A stretch of 64,000 bases of DNA from Thermoplasmata archaeon (GCA_021816725.1 JAKAXD010000001.1:62001-126000); one strand, 5' to 3'. Positions 1 to 9,336 are shown, counted from the first letter of the stretch. Numbers and translations are program-made. The notes: generated by a model from the letters alone, not told the origin.

Positions 1-411
1 AAATTTATCTATCGGTAGATGAGTATTCTCTTCCACACTTCTGATTCTCTTTACAGTTTCAGCATATTTCTCCAGCTCTTCATCACTGTTCCCCTTGAAC
101 CCTCTCATTATCTTCATTATGGAAGCTTTATTGAGACCTGACTCCTTTAAAGCTGCGTTAGTAATGAACATCTCATCCAGGTCGGATATGGAAAGATTCT
201 TCTCCTTCATGAACCTTGCAATTTCCCTTATCTCTGCCGAAAGGAGACCGCTCTCCGGTTCTATCCCCTTTCCAGTCTCCCAGTCACTTATGACAGCGTT
301 GACGATCCCTATGGACCTCCGTGTTTTCTTTGCTATGGTATTCTGAGAGTGGCCGTCCAGATAGAGCAGAATTATGCTCCTCTTCTCTTCAATGCTCAGC
401 TGTCTTGCCAT
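1..411 (-). CDS. HTH-domain protein, partial (3' end beyond window)
   Basis: An open frame of 137 codons starts at an ATG at 411 and runs without a stop off the left edge, so the C-terminus is missing. A GGGTGA motif lies a few bases upstream as a ribosome-binding site. The first 45 residues look like a helix-turn-helix of the Hin/resolvase type: a short basic start, the recognition-like stretch AKKTRRSIGIVNAVISDW, then charged helices rich in Glu and Lys that could dimerise. It is probably a DNA-binding regulator or a plasmid/virus-derived replication or partition protein; the function cannot be fixed. The nearby repeat array (934-1014) is a possible target. Read directly from the sequence; the family is inferred. 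Confidence 0.7.
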   Translation of the reverse strand, partial: MARQLSIEEKRSIILLYLDGHSQNTIAKKTRRSIGIVNAVISDWETGKGIEPESGLLSAEIREIARFMKEKNLSISDLDEMFITNAALKESGLNKASIMKIMRGFKGNSDEELEKYAETVKRIRSVEENTHLPIDKF

Positions 412-762
412 ATTTCACCCTCCCTAACACTGCTTTCCCCAGGACTGCAAATCAGTGGGAAAATCAAGCCTGCGCTGATATCCTCTATCGCTCGACATTT
501 CCTATCCGTCCATCTGATTTTTCCTATCATTTTTCCTTACCCTTTCAATCAGTGCAACATGCGAATCAGGAATAAATATATTATGATATAAATAAAAGTG
601 TACATTAATTTCCAAACATTCATATACCACTGTTTTCCAGATATTCTCACCGATGGCTGCGTATCTGTCTGTCGAGATTGCCATTAAATTATTCACGCTC
701 CTCCTGAATGCGGACATCGAACCATTTGTCACTCTCGCCAATCACCAATTTTAAGAGAGTGT

Positions 763-779
763 CAGTTCATATGACACAT
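763..779. promoter_or_regulatory. Inverted repeat TGTCA-N7-TGACA
   Basis: Two perfect 5-base arms, TGTCA and TGACA, are separated by seven bases. A TATA-like sequence follows directly (CATATAAATG). The symmetry and position suggest a repressor operator next to a promoter, but no gene start on either strand lies at the expected short distance, so its target is unknown. Confidence 0.35.
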
Positions 780-933
780 ATAAATGTTTCAAAATTTCAG
801 TGACAAGATTAATCGTACTACTTCCTTACCACTTAAGACAGATACTTTCACTTTCTTCATGGTTCATGTAAGTTCATTTTTCTAATATCAGATTATTATG
901 GGTTCCTATAAGGGGGTATGAAATCCCATGCAG

Positions 934-1014
934 TTTGAAAGTTTGAACGGCCATTTGAACACATTTTGAACTAAGTTTGAACGTCGTTTGAACATTGTTT
1001 GAATGTGGATTGAA
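934..1014. repeat. Iteron-like array: eight TTTGAA units, 11-base pitch
   Basis: TTTGAA occurs at 934, 942, 954, 965, 976, 987 and 998, with ATTGAA at 1009. From 954 on the pitch is exactly 11 bases, near one turn of B-DNA, while the bases between units vary. Most units extend to GTTTGAAC. The pitch is not a multiple of three, so it is not a protein repeat. Same-face spacing is expected of a cooperative binding array such as replication iterons, a partition centromere or a multi-site operator. The adjoining HTH gene is a candidate binder by position only. Confidence 0.75.
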
Positions 1015-1150
1015 TGGAGAAGGGGCGTCTGGTCGGAGGATGTAAGAATGCTTGAAAGGGGGCATCATTTACTATCCCCTAAAGGGTTCTTTCATAATAT
1101 GACCTGCTTACAGGGAAAAAGAACGGCCTTCTACTTTGAATAAAGTATTG

Positions 1151-1567
1151 CTATTTCACAAATGATCTGCTTCCCCTTTCATACGAATAACCTATCTTCT
1201 TCATCCTGACGTTTAGTTCTTCAAACCCTTTATCGAGGTATCTCTTCAGCTTTATCCTGCTTGGGGTGCTATTCATCTCTGATATATCAAGGTCGTATTT
1301 AGCTGCGAGTTGAGAAATATCTTCTACTCTTGATTCTCCAACACTTTTAATGCTTGCGTTTTGATTTTCTTCCTTGCCCCTAGCCTCTGCCCAGTAATAG
1401 TACGGATCAACCATCTTGTTGAATATCAGTGAGATCAGTTCTTTTTCGGAACGGGTCGGTCTCTTCCCTTTGGAAACCACTGATTTGATTTTCTCATATC
1501 TTTCTAAGGCCATTTCTACATACTGCTCATCCAACCATTCCTTCTGATTGTCTGTATTTTCTTTCAT
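1151..1567 (-). CDS. Hypothetical protein, 138 aa, charged
   Basis: This 138-residue protein is not recognised. It is hydrophilic and strongly charged, with no signal peptide or membrane segment, and is predicted by eye to be mostly helical; the C-terminal 40 residues are basic and could bind nucleic acid. A TATA-like tract (ATATATTTATAA on the minus strand, about 1595-1606) lies about 30 bases before the ATG at 1567, which supports expression from that start. It is divergent from the AbrB-like gene and its stop lies about 135 bases from the TTTGAA array. The setting suggests an accessory or element-borne gene; no function is proposed. Confidence 0.6.
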   Translation of the reverse strand: MKENTDNQKEWLDEQYVEMALERYEKIKSVVSKGKRPTRSEKELISLIFNKMVDPYYYWAEARGKEENQNASIKSVGESRVEDISQLAAKYDLDISEMNSTPSRIKLKRYLDKGFEELNVRMKKIGYSYERGSRSFVK

Positions 1568-1686
1568 ACTTCATCACTAAGATATTGCTATCTAGATTAT
1601 AAATATATCTATTCTTAGACCTATTGATTATCCTTTAGTTATCCCCACAGGAAGACTTATAGGATTATGTGCACTATCTATATTAC

Positions 1687-1878
1687 ATGGCAAGAAATAG
1701 AGGAGATAGAACCAAGCTCGTTTCTGCCGGAATTAAAACGGATTCTCTAAGAACAACGGTTCCTGGTTCTATAGTAAGACAGATGAAGCTCAATGCAGGA
1801 CACCAGCTGGAGTGGCAGATTGAGTCTCTTAACCCAGGAATAATTAAGGTTTCGATAATACGGTCGGAAAAAAAATAG
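1687..1878 (+). CDS. AbrB/SpoVT-like small DNA-binding protein
   Basis: A 63-residue protein starting MARNRGDRTK. Residues 20-35 carry the swapped-hairpin AbrB signature (SLRTTVPGSIVRQMKL followed by an alternating hydrophobic strand). Proteins of this fold act as transition-state regulators or as antitoxins. A longer frame begins at 1669, but the start at 1687 gives the usual domain and drops an untypical YLYY leader. No toxin gene follows, so a free-standing regulator is more likely than an antitoxin. It is divergent from the 138-residue gene and may control the shared 1568-1686 region. The fold call is fairly firm; the target is unknown. Confidence 0.7.
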   Translation: MARNRGDRTKLVSAGIKTDSLRTTVPGSIVRQMKLNAGHQLEWQIESLNPGIIKVSIIRSEKK

Positions 1879-2181
1879 CATAGAGGGACTGAAAAAACCA
1901 GGGAGGAACTCTGGTTGTAAATTTGTTTCAATCGACACCGGTATCCTTCATACAGGGTAAGTTCTCTTAGAATTGTCACCTACAGAATGGACTGGAATGC
2001 AAGCACAAGGTACACTGAGGGAGATGGGAAAGCTGGAAGTAGTAAAAGCAGAAGTTGCCTTGCATTCGAAGATACGATGTAACCAAAAGTTGAAAGTTTT
2101 CAGGGGTTTCATTAACTTATCCGATCTTGGCCCCTTACAAATTTCCGGATTTAGGATGTGTTTCAAATGAAATGCCATAAC
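1879..2181. other. Intergenic with possible decayed coding remnant
   Basis: No gene is called. One plus-strand frame is open from after a TAA at 1918 to a TAA at 2080-2082 and gives a peptide with GDGKAGSSKSRS near its end, a composition like the loose C-terminal tail of some archaeal TnpB proteins. No catalytic part is present. It may be a transposon tail remnant; evidence is weak. Confidence 0.25.
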
Positions 2182-2994
2182 CTATGTCTTTTTAGAAGCG
2201 TAAATTATTTTGAACTCATCGTAACTGATACCGGCTACGGGATTTTTAGAATTTATGGTAGCCAGGAATCCCCTGAGCGCTAAATGGCGCGACATCCTCT
2301 CAAGTCTCAGGAAGTCCAGGGGATGGAGGGCTATGCTCTTCATTGTCTCCCTCACCTCGTCGAACGTCTTATATTGAGATATCCTGAAACCCTGATTTAC
2401 CAGCACTCCAGGTATGTTTTGAACATTTTCCAGACCGTGAAGCTCCATTGAAATCTCCCTGATGCTTCGCATGAAGCTCATGCTCTTGAAAGCATATTTC
2501 TCAGCACCCTCTATGTCCATCTTAACGACTAAGTCTTTCCGGTTCTTCAGACCATATTCTTCGAGAAATGAATCAATTGATAGCGCTCTGACCCTTTCCT
2601 TCTTCTCATTCGTGTCCGGCGAAGCTTTAGATATCACGCTTCCGTCTCCATCCAAGTAGACATATCCGTCGGAGCCAGATATTGCGCACCCGCATATATC
2701 AACATTTTTTGCGTTGTTCATTTCAAGATTTTCCCTGATGATCTCAATATTCTTGCGGCTTGGCTCTATGGCTATAACTCTTCCGTCACCACGGAGCTTT
2801 GACGCAGCCTTCACTGTGAAATCCCCCACATTAGCGCCAAAGTCCAGCACGGTGTCACCCGGCCTCATTCTCAGCCTGCAGTATTCGTTGGCTATGAATG
2901 TTGCATAAAATACAAACAATTCTTCCTTCCTTACCAAAAGCTGCGTCTGTCCGTATTTTACCTTGGTCAGCTGTGTGAGCGTTTGTACCTCCAT
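2182..2994 (-). CDS. FkbM-family SAM-dependent methyltransferase
   Basis: From the chosen start at 2994 (MEVQTLTQ) the protein is 270 residues. Residues 49-60 hold the SAM-binding motif I (VLDFGANVGDFT), GRVIAIEPS near 71-80 is motif II, and VVKMDIEGAE near 156-165 is the FkbM signature. FkbM enzymes O-methylate sugars or other small groups and are common in surface-polysaccharide loci, which fits the flippase and epimerase genes nearby. The frame stays open upstream to 3081, but that overlaps the preceding gene, whose stop is at 3006-3008; the start at 2994 gives tight operon spacing. The substrate is probably a surface glycan (inferred). Confidence 0.8.
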   Translation of the reverse strand: MEVQTLTQLTKVKYGQTQLLVRKEELFVFYATFIANEYCRLRMRPGDTVLDFGANVGDFTVKAASKLRGDGRVIAIEPSRKNIEIIRENLEMNNAKNVDICGCAISGSDGYVYLDGDGSVISKASPDTNEKKERVRALSIDSFLEEYGLKNRKDLVVKMDIEGAEKYAFKSMSFMRSIREISMELHGLENVQNIPGVLVNQGFRISQYKTFDEVRETMKSIALHPLDFLRLERMSRHLALRGFLATINSKNPVAGISYDEFKIIYASKKT

Positions 2995-3005
2995 CTCATG
3001 ACTCC

Positions 3006-3404
3006 CTATCCTGTTTTGATGCTTTTCCCCCTTATCAGTATTCCGAAAATGAAATCCATTGCAAATGGGAGCTCTGCACATCGTTCATTGCTGGTCGCGC
3101 TATACCCGTTCAAAAAATATCGAAATTTTTGTCTGTGAACCTCAAAGCTCCTCCTTATAAACGTACATGTAATCCACTCCACTGTCGCGTTAATAACGTA
3201 TAGTGCTACACCCTTGATCATCATCTTAAGGCTCTGCTTCTTCTTTATGGCAATGGCCTTTTCAAAGGTGGACGAATCCTCTCCCTGGTTGCAGTCGTCG
3301 TAATATGATTGCCTATCATTTGCCATTAGATTATGTCCCCCCTCTTTGCCGGCATTGATTGTTTTTCGTCCATTTAATCTTTCTTTGGCAAGCAGGCTAT
3401 CCAT
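3006..3404 (-). CDS. Hypothetical protein upstream of FkbM gene
   Basis: A 132-residue frame whose stop lies 12 bases before the methyltransferase start, so the two are probably co-transcribed. The first half is polar; then comes a moderately hydrophobic helix (about 65-80) and a basic aromatic stretch containing RRSFEVHRQKFRYF, which resembles the C-terminal region of some family-2 glycosyltransferases. It could be a truncated glycosyltransferase or a small membrane-associated partner. An internal ATG at 3326 (MANDRQ), preceded by a G-rich ribosome-binding site, may be the true start. The function is not known. Confidence 0.5.
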   Translation of the reverse strand: MDSLLAKERLNGRKTINAGKEGGHNLMANDRQSYYDDCNQGEDSSTFEKAIAIKKKQSLKMMIKGVALYVINATVEWITCTFIRRSFEVHRQKFRYFLNGYSATSNERCAELPFAMDFIFGILIRGKSIKTG

Positions 3405-3652
3405 CCCAAGTTCATAATGTTATTAGAACAGATAGACAATCCCTTAAATCCTTACTATTTCCACTCTAGAAATCCACTCTCTAGAATTTAGAGATGCGAA
3501 AATGAAAAGTGTGCAAAAAAGGGTTTACTGATGAAAGTTCGCACATTCAAGTCCCATTTCATGAAAACATACGGGAAAAAATAAAAGAGGGCGTGCCAAT
3601 CCAATACGTCATAACATAAAATATCCTGATAGTGGCTTTGCCATTTGCCTTA

Positions 3653-5179
3653 TCAAACAAACAGGCTCCTTATGAACCTCTTCATCCTTTTATAGTTCCC
3701 AGGAATCATTCCCAGGAAGAGGTCTATGTCCCTCTCGTCGAACGTGTAGAACACCCTTATGAAGAAAAGATACACGGCGAGGCCAGTGACAAGGTAGACG
3801 AAGAGTTTGAGAATTGAATAGCCAAGCCTGTCCTGAACAACGATCATCAGGAAGAAAGTTATGAAACCGGAGCCGAATATCTTCAGCATCCTCATTTTCT
3901 CCATGAAGAACGTTCCATATTTTCTCGAGTAGTAGAGTATGACTGCGAAGCCAACAACAGAAGGGGAAGCGTATCCTATGGCTGCACCGTCTATGCCGTA
4001 GAGGGGAATTAGGGCGATGCTTATGACGAAGTTCGAGAGGAGCGCCAGGGAGGATGAGATGATGAATATCTTTGTCTTCCTGATCGCCTGGAGTGTTACA
4101 CCCAAAATGTTTACCGATACGGTAAGAGCACTAACGACCAGTATGATCGTTATTGGCACGTAGCCTGGAAGGTAGCTTCCATTTGACAGGAAGAGTATTA
4201 TGGAGGGAGAGAGAGCCGCGACAACCAGAGCCACAGGGATGTATATGGCCGTGAGCACCTCAACGCCCTTTAGCGAATAAAGGCGGAAGCTTTCCATGTC
4301 CTTCTTCCCGTAGAACTCCGATAGCCTCGAGAAGAGGATGACGGTGAAAGGAGATACCAGTAGACCAAGGGATGTGACTATCAGCAGTGAGAAATTGTAA
4401 ATGCCCAGTTCAGAGAGGTTCAGGAAGAATGATACTGTGAACCTGTCCACGTAGCTCGCACCGTATCCCATGAGCCCAGAAACAAAGAGGGGGATGGAGT
4501 ACGAGAAGACGGGCCTCAGGTCGACCTTCGCATCATTTCCCGGCTGAACATTTTTCAGTCTCCTGTGCAGGAAAAGGAGTATGATGGCCGTAGTGGCGTA
4601 GTAGCCTATTATCCATGCATATATTATCCTTATGGGGTTCATGTTCACGAGAAGCATGGGTATTATCAGGCCGTAGCCTATCGCATTCACTGCTATGTTC
4701 GCGATGCCGCCCATCTTGAAGCTTTGGAGACCAAGGAGCATGCCGATCATTATGCCGTTCAGTACCATCGCAAACAGTTCCACGTCTATGAGCTTCAGAT
4801 AATCTAGGAATGCATACGTGTGGAAGAAGACGAGGGAGAGAAAGGGTGATAGAAACCAGAGCGTCAGGAAAGCAAGTGCTGAAAGGATGAGCGCAAGGAT
4901 GGAGAATTTCCTGACGAATTCCCTTATAGCTCTGTCCTCCCCCCTGCCGAGGTGGTAGGAGATGAAATGCTGCATGCCTGATTGGAGGCCTATGATGAAG
5001 ACTGTGCTGAAGAGGTAGGCTATGGCGGAAAGAAGGGAGAAGACACCAACAATTTCAGTGCTGTAAACGTGGACGATGAATATGTAGAAAAGCGCCCCTA
5101 CGAGCACAAGGAATATAGATGACACGTACTGCCAGTAGAGTCCCCTTACCGTCGTATCCTTGCTCTCGTAGAGGGTCAT
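3653..5179 (-). CDS. Wzx-like polysaccharide/oligosaccharide flippase
   Basis: A 508-residue protein with about 14 hydrophobic helices and short charged loops, opening with a cytoplasmic KDTTVRGLYW stretch before the first helix. This is the layout of the MATE/MviN/Wzx (polysaccharide_synt) flippases, which move lipid-linked sugars across the membrane. Length is typical of the family. Neighbours support a glycan role: methyltransferase, epimerases and heptose-activation genes within 12 kb. It probably delivers a lipid-linked oligosaccharide for attachment to surface proteins such as the two downstream giants. The fold is firm from membrane topology; the substrate is inferred. Confidence 0.85.
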   Translation of the reverse strand: MTLYESKDTTVRGLYWQYVSSIFLVLVGALFYIFIVHVYSTEIVGVFSLLSAIAYLFSTVFIIGLQSGMQHFISYHLGRGEDRAIREFVRKFSILALILSALAFLTLWFLSPFLSLVFFHTYAFLDYLKLIDVELFAMVLNGIMIGMLLGLQSFKMGGIANIAVNAIGYGLIIPMLLVNMNPIRIIYAWIIGYYATTAIILLFLHRRLKNVQPGNDAKVDLRPVFSYSIPLFVSGLMGYGASYVDRFTVSFFLNLSELGIYNFSLLIVTSLGLLVSPFTVILFSRLSEFYGKKDMESFRLYSLKGVEVLTAIYIPVALVVAALSPSIILFLSNGSYLPGYVPITIILVVSALTVSVNILGVTLQAIRKTKIFIISSSLALLSNFVISIALIPLYGIDGAAIGYASPSVVGFAVILYYSRKYGTFFMEKMRMLKIFGSGFITFFLMIVVQDRLGYSILKLFVYLVTGLAVYLFFIRVFYTFDERDIDLFLGMIPGNYKRMKRFIRSLFV

Positions 5180-5541
5180 TTAATTCCCAAACAGCTACTA
5201 TTCTAAATATATTTCACTTTGATTGGAGAAAATCTTGTCGACTAAGTGCTCATCCTTAAATCTCTCTTAGGGTTTTCATATTTCAAGAGGACGAAAATCT
5301 CAAAATCTAGGTATTTTCTCCAAAGTCAGGGACGAAAGTAATCCTAAGAGTAGAAGAAAAGCTTGAAGGAATCGATGCGCTGGGCTTGTCATCTCATTGT
5401 ATGACAGTTTTGCAAAATCGCAGAATGTATCAATTCCAGGAATGCGGTCTTTCACCATTCAGCGTTGTGTATGACCGTGAAATATTTATTCACAACATTT
5501 AAATATTATCAATCTTCTCCATTAGATGGAGGTTTTAATTA
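5180..5541. promoter_or_regulatory. Intergenic promoter region of surface protein gene 1
   Basis: A 362-base divergent gap without a gene. TATA-like tracts lie at about 5480-5490 (AATATTTATT) and 5497-5506 (ATTTAAATAT). A strong Shine-Dalgarno GGAGGT at 5528-5533 sits 8 bases before the ATG at 5542. This combination, less common where many genes appear leaderless, fits high expression of a surface protein. Confidence 0.6.
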
Positions 5542-8500
5542 ATGTATAAACCTAACAACAAAAAAACGCTTACGGTATTGATCGCAGTAGCAATGATTTT
5601 CAGCGCTTTTGCAATCCTGTCATTTGCAGCGCAGCCAGCATACGCACAAACGATGCAAGGGACAGTATCGTACACACCTACGTCCGTAACAATCGCACAA
5701 GTAACCGATCCTTCCTCAGCACATGCAGTAATATTCGCGAATGGAGGGACATTCAGCTCAGTCACGACATTCTATTTCTTCTGGAGCACGACTAACTCTT
5801 TCACAACGTATGCTTCGGGATCCCCATCCACGGGATTCACTGGAACCTATACTACCGATTCGTTCACATATTCGCCACAAGCCGGCAGCACGACATTCAC
5901 CAATGCACTTCTAACACCAGCATCGACCGGACCAACGAACGTAATTGCTGGCCAGACGCTTTATCTCCTTGTATCTGATGTAACCCCACTCACAGTCACT
6001 TCTTCTGTAATGGGGTCAATAGCATTCACCGTTTCCCCGTACTCACCAACAATAACAGTGACTAGCACCGTTACTGGAAGTACAAATGTCCCTGCGGGAC
6101 AACTTGTCAAGATAATAGGATCGGGATTCGCACCGACGGCAACGGGTTCAGCATCGGTATATATAGCTGCAGATGGAGTGAACATGGGAATAGGCTCGAT
6201 TTCACTCATCAACGGAGCCGTTGCTCCAAAACAGTATGTTACTATCCCGAACACTCTTCCGTACCTTTCCGCGGGCTATCATGTATACGTAGCTGATCCT
6301 GTCGGAGCAGAGATTGCAACAGAACCAGTAACGCTGATACCGTGGGTCACAACAACGCCACTCAGCATATCAGGGGCGATCAGCTCTACTCTCACAATAA
6401 ACGGATACGGCTTTACTGCAGGAGAGGTAATACAGCCTTCGACTACCTCTTCGACGGCAGTTGAGATTGGTTCAGGCATCTATGCGATCCAGGCTGGTAC
6501 AAAAGCAGGGACGAACGGACAGTTTACTCTGACTGTTACCGGCTTAACTTCAGCAATATCACCAACTCCGGGAGGCCCTGAGCTCATAACAATAGCGGGA
6601 TCTCCAACCACTTTGACCGTAGCGGATGACAACAGCGTAATCTATGTCTCTTCGCCGAACAACGCTCACCTTAATTTTGTACTAACGGACCAAGTGACCG
6701 GTGTTTCCACCTATGGTTATCCTGACGATCCTGTGATGGGCCAAGTGTTTGACTTCCCTGCTAACACGCAGGTCACCGTGACACTTGGAGCCTACACAAT
6801 TGGTACGCTCACAACGGACTCAAATGGCTTCGGTCAACTTCCAAGTACGGCAGTTATACCTGAAATTCCTTACGGCTCATATATGCCAGTTGCATCGATT
6901 CCGTCTCAGGGACTCTACGTTGCATCATCTTCCTTTGAAGTCAACTCGTTCATCTACGTTCTGGATCCGAGCGGCAATTCGCTTCCCGAATATGTTCCAA
7001 CCAACGGAAATCTGACCGTGTATGCATACGGTCTTAACCCAACGAATCTCTACGAACCTTTCGATACTGGGCTGGGCTACAATCTCATATATGAGGGGGT
7101 TATGATTTCGGTATCAGTGGGGACAGAGTACAATCTCGGACTCTACCCAGCAGCCAATGGTACCCTAATCTTCACCTACGAGCCATCTTACACTGTAAGC
7201 AGTTCAACCTCAACAGGGACGACCGGTATATTTGAATTCCAATCGGGATATATTGAATTCCTTGCATCCGGGACGACGCCAACACTTGTCAACCTTTCAA
7301 ATCCCTCTGCTTCGGGGCTTACAGATAACGATATATTCGGAACAGGCACGTACGCTTACGGCACTTATTATTCCGAAATCGGGATACCAACTATATCCGT
7401 AACTTCCGGCCTCTTTACGTATCCCACACTTGAGGTAGGTAGTCTGCAGTCTGCAACAGTAGGCAACATTATCCCCGCTGGATCGCAAGTGTATCCGAGC
7501 GCTAGCACAGATTATTCGCTCTACATCGGCACGCAGCTTCTTACGGTTACGTACTCCGTATCTGGAGGCTCAATAACGTCCACTACCTTCCCGGCTTCAG
7601 GATCGACCAACCCTGCATCGCAAGCTGTAACGTTCAAAGTGCCGAACGTACAGGGCCTACAATCGCTGGTTGTTGTGTATTCTGGTCAGACAATATCGTC
7701 AGCCCTGAAGAGCGAGTACGTTGTTGTCAGCACTCCAGGCACGACATATGGAACCCTGCAGGCGCTCTATGTCCCCGCACACCAACTGCTTATTCTTGCG
7801 GGATATAACTTCGCGCCCTCCTCTACGGTCAGTCTTTACTACACAACATTCCCTGGCGCATCCATAGTGGGATCATCATCGCCAATTTCAGCAAGTCCGA
7901 ATTCCTACGGAGCGTTCGATTATGCAGTCACAGTTAACGAGCCCTCTGGAACATACAGCGTGTTTATGGAAACCAGTGGAGGTCAGGCAGTCGGGACGCC
8001 AACAACATACACAGTTACTCCCTACTTCGCAAATCTCTTTGGAGGCTTCACTTCAGTCGGGACAACTATGGGTACCATAACAGCTTACGGTCTCCAACCA
8101 AACACATACTATGACCTTCTCCTAAATGGCACATTGGTTGATCAGGAAGCTACCCTAAGTGACGGAATCTGGAGCTACTCTGAACTGACACCGCTAATAT
8201 CCGCGGGAACGTACACACTATCTATTGCCGCAGCATCTTCACCAACAACGACCGTAGTGTCTCAATCGTATGTTGTAGTCGAGAATTCTAATCTTGCATT
8301 GAGCACGATGTCGCAGTACGCATTCCCAGGTCAGATAGTGCAATTCAGCGCCGTTGGACTGACGGTGCCTCCACTTTACCAGAGCAACGGTTTACCATCA
8401 ACAACCGATGTTGCTGTAGGGTATGAGGCAAACGTCTACCTTAACGGTACCCTGCTTGCAACAGTTCCTGCAAGTTTCACAACATCGACTGGAAGCGTAT

Positions 8501-9327
8501 CATATCTAAACGGTTCATTCAGAATGCCTAACAATGCACCCGGCTCGTACTATCTGCTTGAAATATCGGGACTTGTTGAATACAGCAACTATCAGGACGG
8601 GTCACTGCTCGGAAGTACGCTTCTGACGACAGGAACAACTCCTATGGCAGGCAGCCAGTCGGACTTCCTCGGTCTAGCTGAGGGTAACGGTGCGCTGCTC
8701 ACTGGAATAACGCCATCCGAGATAGCAACAATAGAATTCGACATAAATAGCACAGTGACGAAGTCATTAAGCGTGCCAATTGCGCAGCTTGATGCGGCAA
8801 TAACATCAATAAACGGTGCGGTGGCAGAACTGAAGACGACTGTGGGTAACATATCTGTGGCGCTGAGCACGATAAACGCAACAGTGCTCTCCATACAGAA
8901 GGGAGTTGTGACGCTCTCAACAGAGCTCGGGAACGTGCAGACGTCGCTTGCATCTGTAAACGCAACGCTCGTTTCTTTGAACGGTAACATTGCCACACTC
9001 CAGACAACAGTAGGCAGCGTCCAGGCTTCCCTATCCGCGCTGAATACAACGGTAACTGTAACATCAGGCAACGTTGCGAACATACAGACATCCCTTGGCT
9101 CCCTCACGGGAACAGTAACATCAATGAACGGAACGGTTGCAACTATAAGCACGAAACTCGGAACACTGACCACAAACGTAACGAAGCTCACCAGCCCGGT
9201 GAACACGCTCGAAATATTCGAGATAGTCATCGTCGTCTTGGTGCTCATTACGCTGGTACTTTCGTTCCTGGCGATAAGCAACGTCAACAAGGTAGCCAAG
9301 AAAGTCGAAGAGCAGAAGAAGCAGTAA
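5542..9327 (+). CDS. Giant secreted surface protein 1 (S-layer/stalk candidate)
   Basis: A 1261-residue secreted protein. It has a signal peptide (about residues 1-35, ending near AYAQ), then about 1050 residues of Gly/Ser/Thr/Tyr-rich beta-type repeats, each about 80-100 residues with recurring GYGFTAGE-, GSGFAP- and GYNFAPSS-like turns. A run of near-perfect heptads (about 1085-1220) and a C-terminal membrane helix (about 1222-1245) with a basic tail complete it. Charged residues are rare and N-glycosylation sequons (NGT, NAT, NTT) are many. This fits a membrane-anchored S-layer subunit or stalk in an acidophile. The gene has a strong SD and is followed by a T-rich terminator and a paralogue. 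No catalytic motif is seen; the S-layer role is inferred from architecture. Confidence 0.85.
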   Translation: MYKPNNKKTLTVLIAVAMIFSAFAILSFAAQPAYAQTMQGTVSYTPTSVTIAQVTDPSSAHAVIFANGGTFSSVTTFYFFWSTTNSFTTYASGSPSTGFTGTYTTDSFTYSPQAGSTTFTNALLTPASTGPTNVIAGQTLYLLVSDVTPLTVTSSVMGSIAFTVSPYSPTITVTSTVTGSTNVPAGQLVKIIGSGFAPTATGSASVYIAADGVNMGIGSISLINGAVAPKQYVTIPNTLPYLSAGYHVYVADPVGAEIATEPVTLIPWVTTTPLSISGAISSTLTINGYGFTAGEVIQPSTTSSTAVEIGSGIYAIQAGTKAGTNGQFTLTVTGLTSAISPTPGGPELITIAGSPTTLTVADDNSVIYVSSPNNAHLNFVLTDQVTGVSTYGYPDDPVMGQVFDFPANTQVTVTLGAYTIGTLTTDSNGFGQLPSTAVIPEIPYGSYMPVASIPSQGLYVASSSFEVNSFIYVLDPSGNSLPEYVPTNGNLTVYAYGLNPTNLYEPFDTGLGYNLIYEGVMISVSVGTEYNLGLYPAANGTLIFTYEPSYTVSSSTSTGTTGIFEFQSGYIEFLASGTTPTLVNLSNPSASGLTDNDIFGTGTYAYGTYYSEIGIPTISVTSGLFTYPTLEVGSLQSATVGNIIPAGSQVYPSASTDYSLYIGTQLLTVTYSVSGGSITSTTFPASGSTNPASQAVTFKVPNVQGLQSLVVVYSGQTISSALKSEYVVVSTPGTTYGTLQALYVPAHQLLILAGYNFAPSSTVSLYYTTFPGASIVGSSSPISASPNSYGAFDYAVTVNEPSGTYSVFMETSGGQAVGTPTTYTVTPYFANLFGGFTSVGTTMGTITAYGLQPNTYYDLLLNGTLVDQEATLSDGIWSYSELTPLISAGTYTLSIAAASSPTTTVVSQSYVVVENSNLALSTMSQYAFPGQIVQFSAVGLTVPPLYQSNGLPSTTDVAVGYEANVYLNGTLLATVPASFTTSTGSVSYLNGSFRMPNNAPGSYYLLEISGLVEYSNYQDGSLLGSTLLTTGTTPMAGSQSDFLGLAEGNGALLTGITPSEIATIEFDINSTVTKSLSVPIAQLDAAITSINGAVAELKTTVGNISVALSTINATVLSIQKGVVTLSTELGNVQTSLASVNATLVSLNGNIATLQTTVGSVQASLSALNTTVTVTSGNVANIQTSLGSLTGTVTSMNGTVATISTKLGTLTTNVTKLTSPVNTLEIFEIVIVVLVLITLVLSFLAISNVNKVAKKVEEQKKQ

Positions 9328-9336
9328 ACGAATCTA

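Larger units (their letters stand above)
412..1150. other. Long AT-rich non-coding stretch with repeats
   Basis: No convincing gene is seen in 739 bases. It holds an inverted repeat at 763-779, a TATA-like tract just after it (about 776-785) and the 11-base-spaced TTTGAA array at 934-1014. A 79-codon minus-strand frame (741 to 502) is possible but starts on TTG and has no recognisable motif. Such a gene-poor, repeat-bearing stretch beside an HTH gene resembles a replication or control region of an integrated element, though that is inference. Confidence 0.5.

Noticed and set aside
502-741. Short 79-codon minus-strand ORF
   Set aside because: Starts on TTG, no motif or ribosome site; kept only as a note in the intergenic entry.
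934-1014. Possible CRISPR array
   Set aside because: Repeat units are only 6-8 bases at 11-base pitch; CRISPR repeats and spacers are each about 25-40 bases and no cas gene is present.
1987-2082. TnpB-tail-like peptide
   Set aside because: Too short, and resemblance is only compositional; described in the intergenic note.
8592-9299. Minus-strand 235-codon frame opposite the surface protein stalk
   Set aside because: It is the mirror of a Thr/Ser-rich heptad region, has a biased Val/Ser composition and no motif; an antisense shadow.
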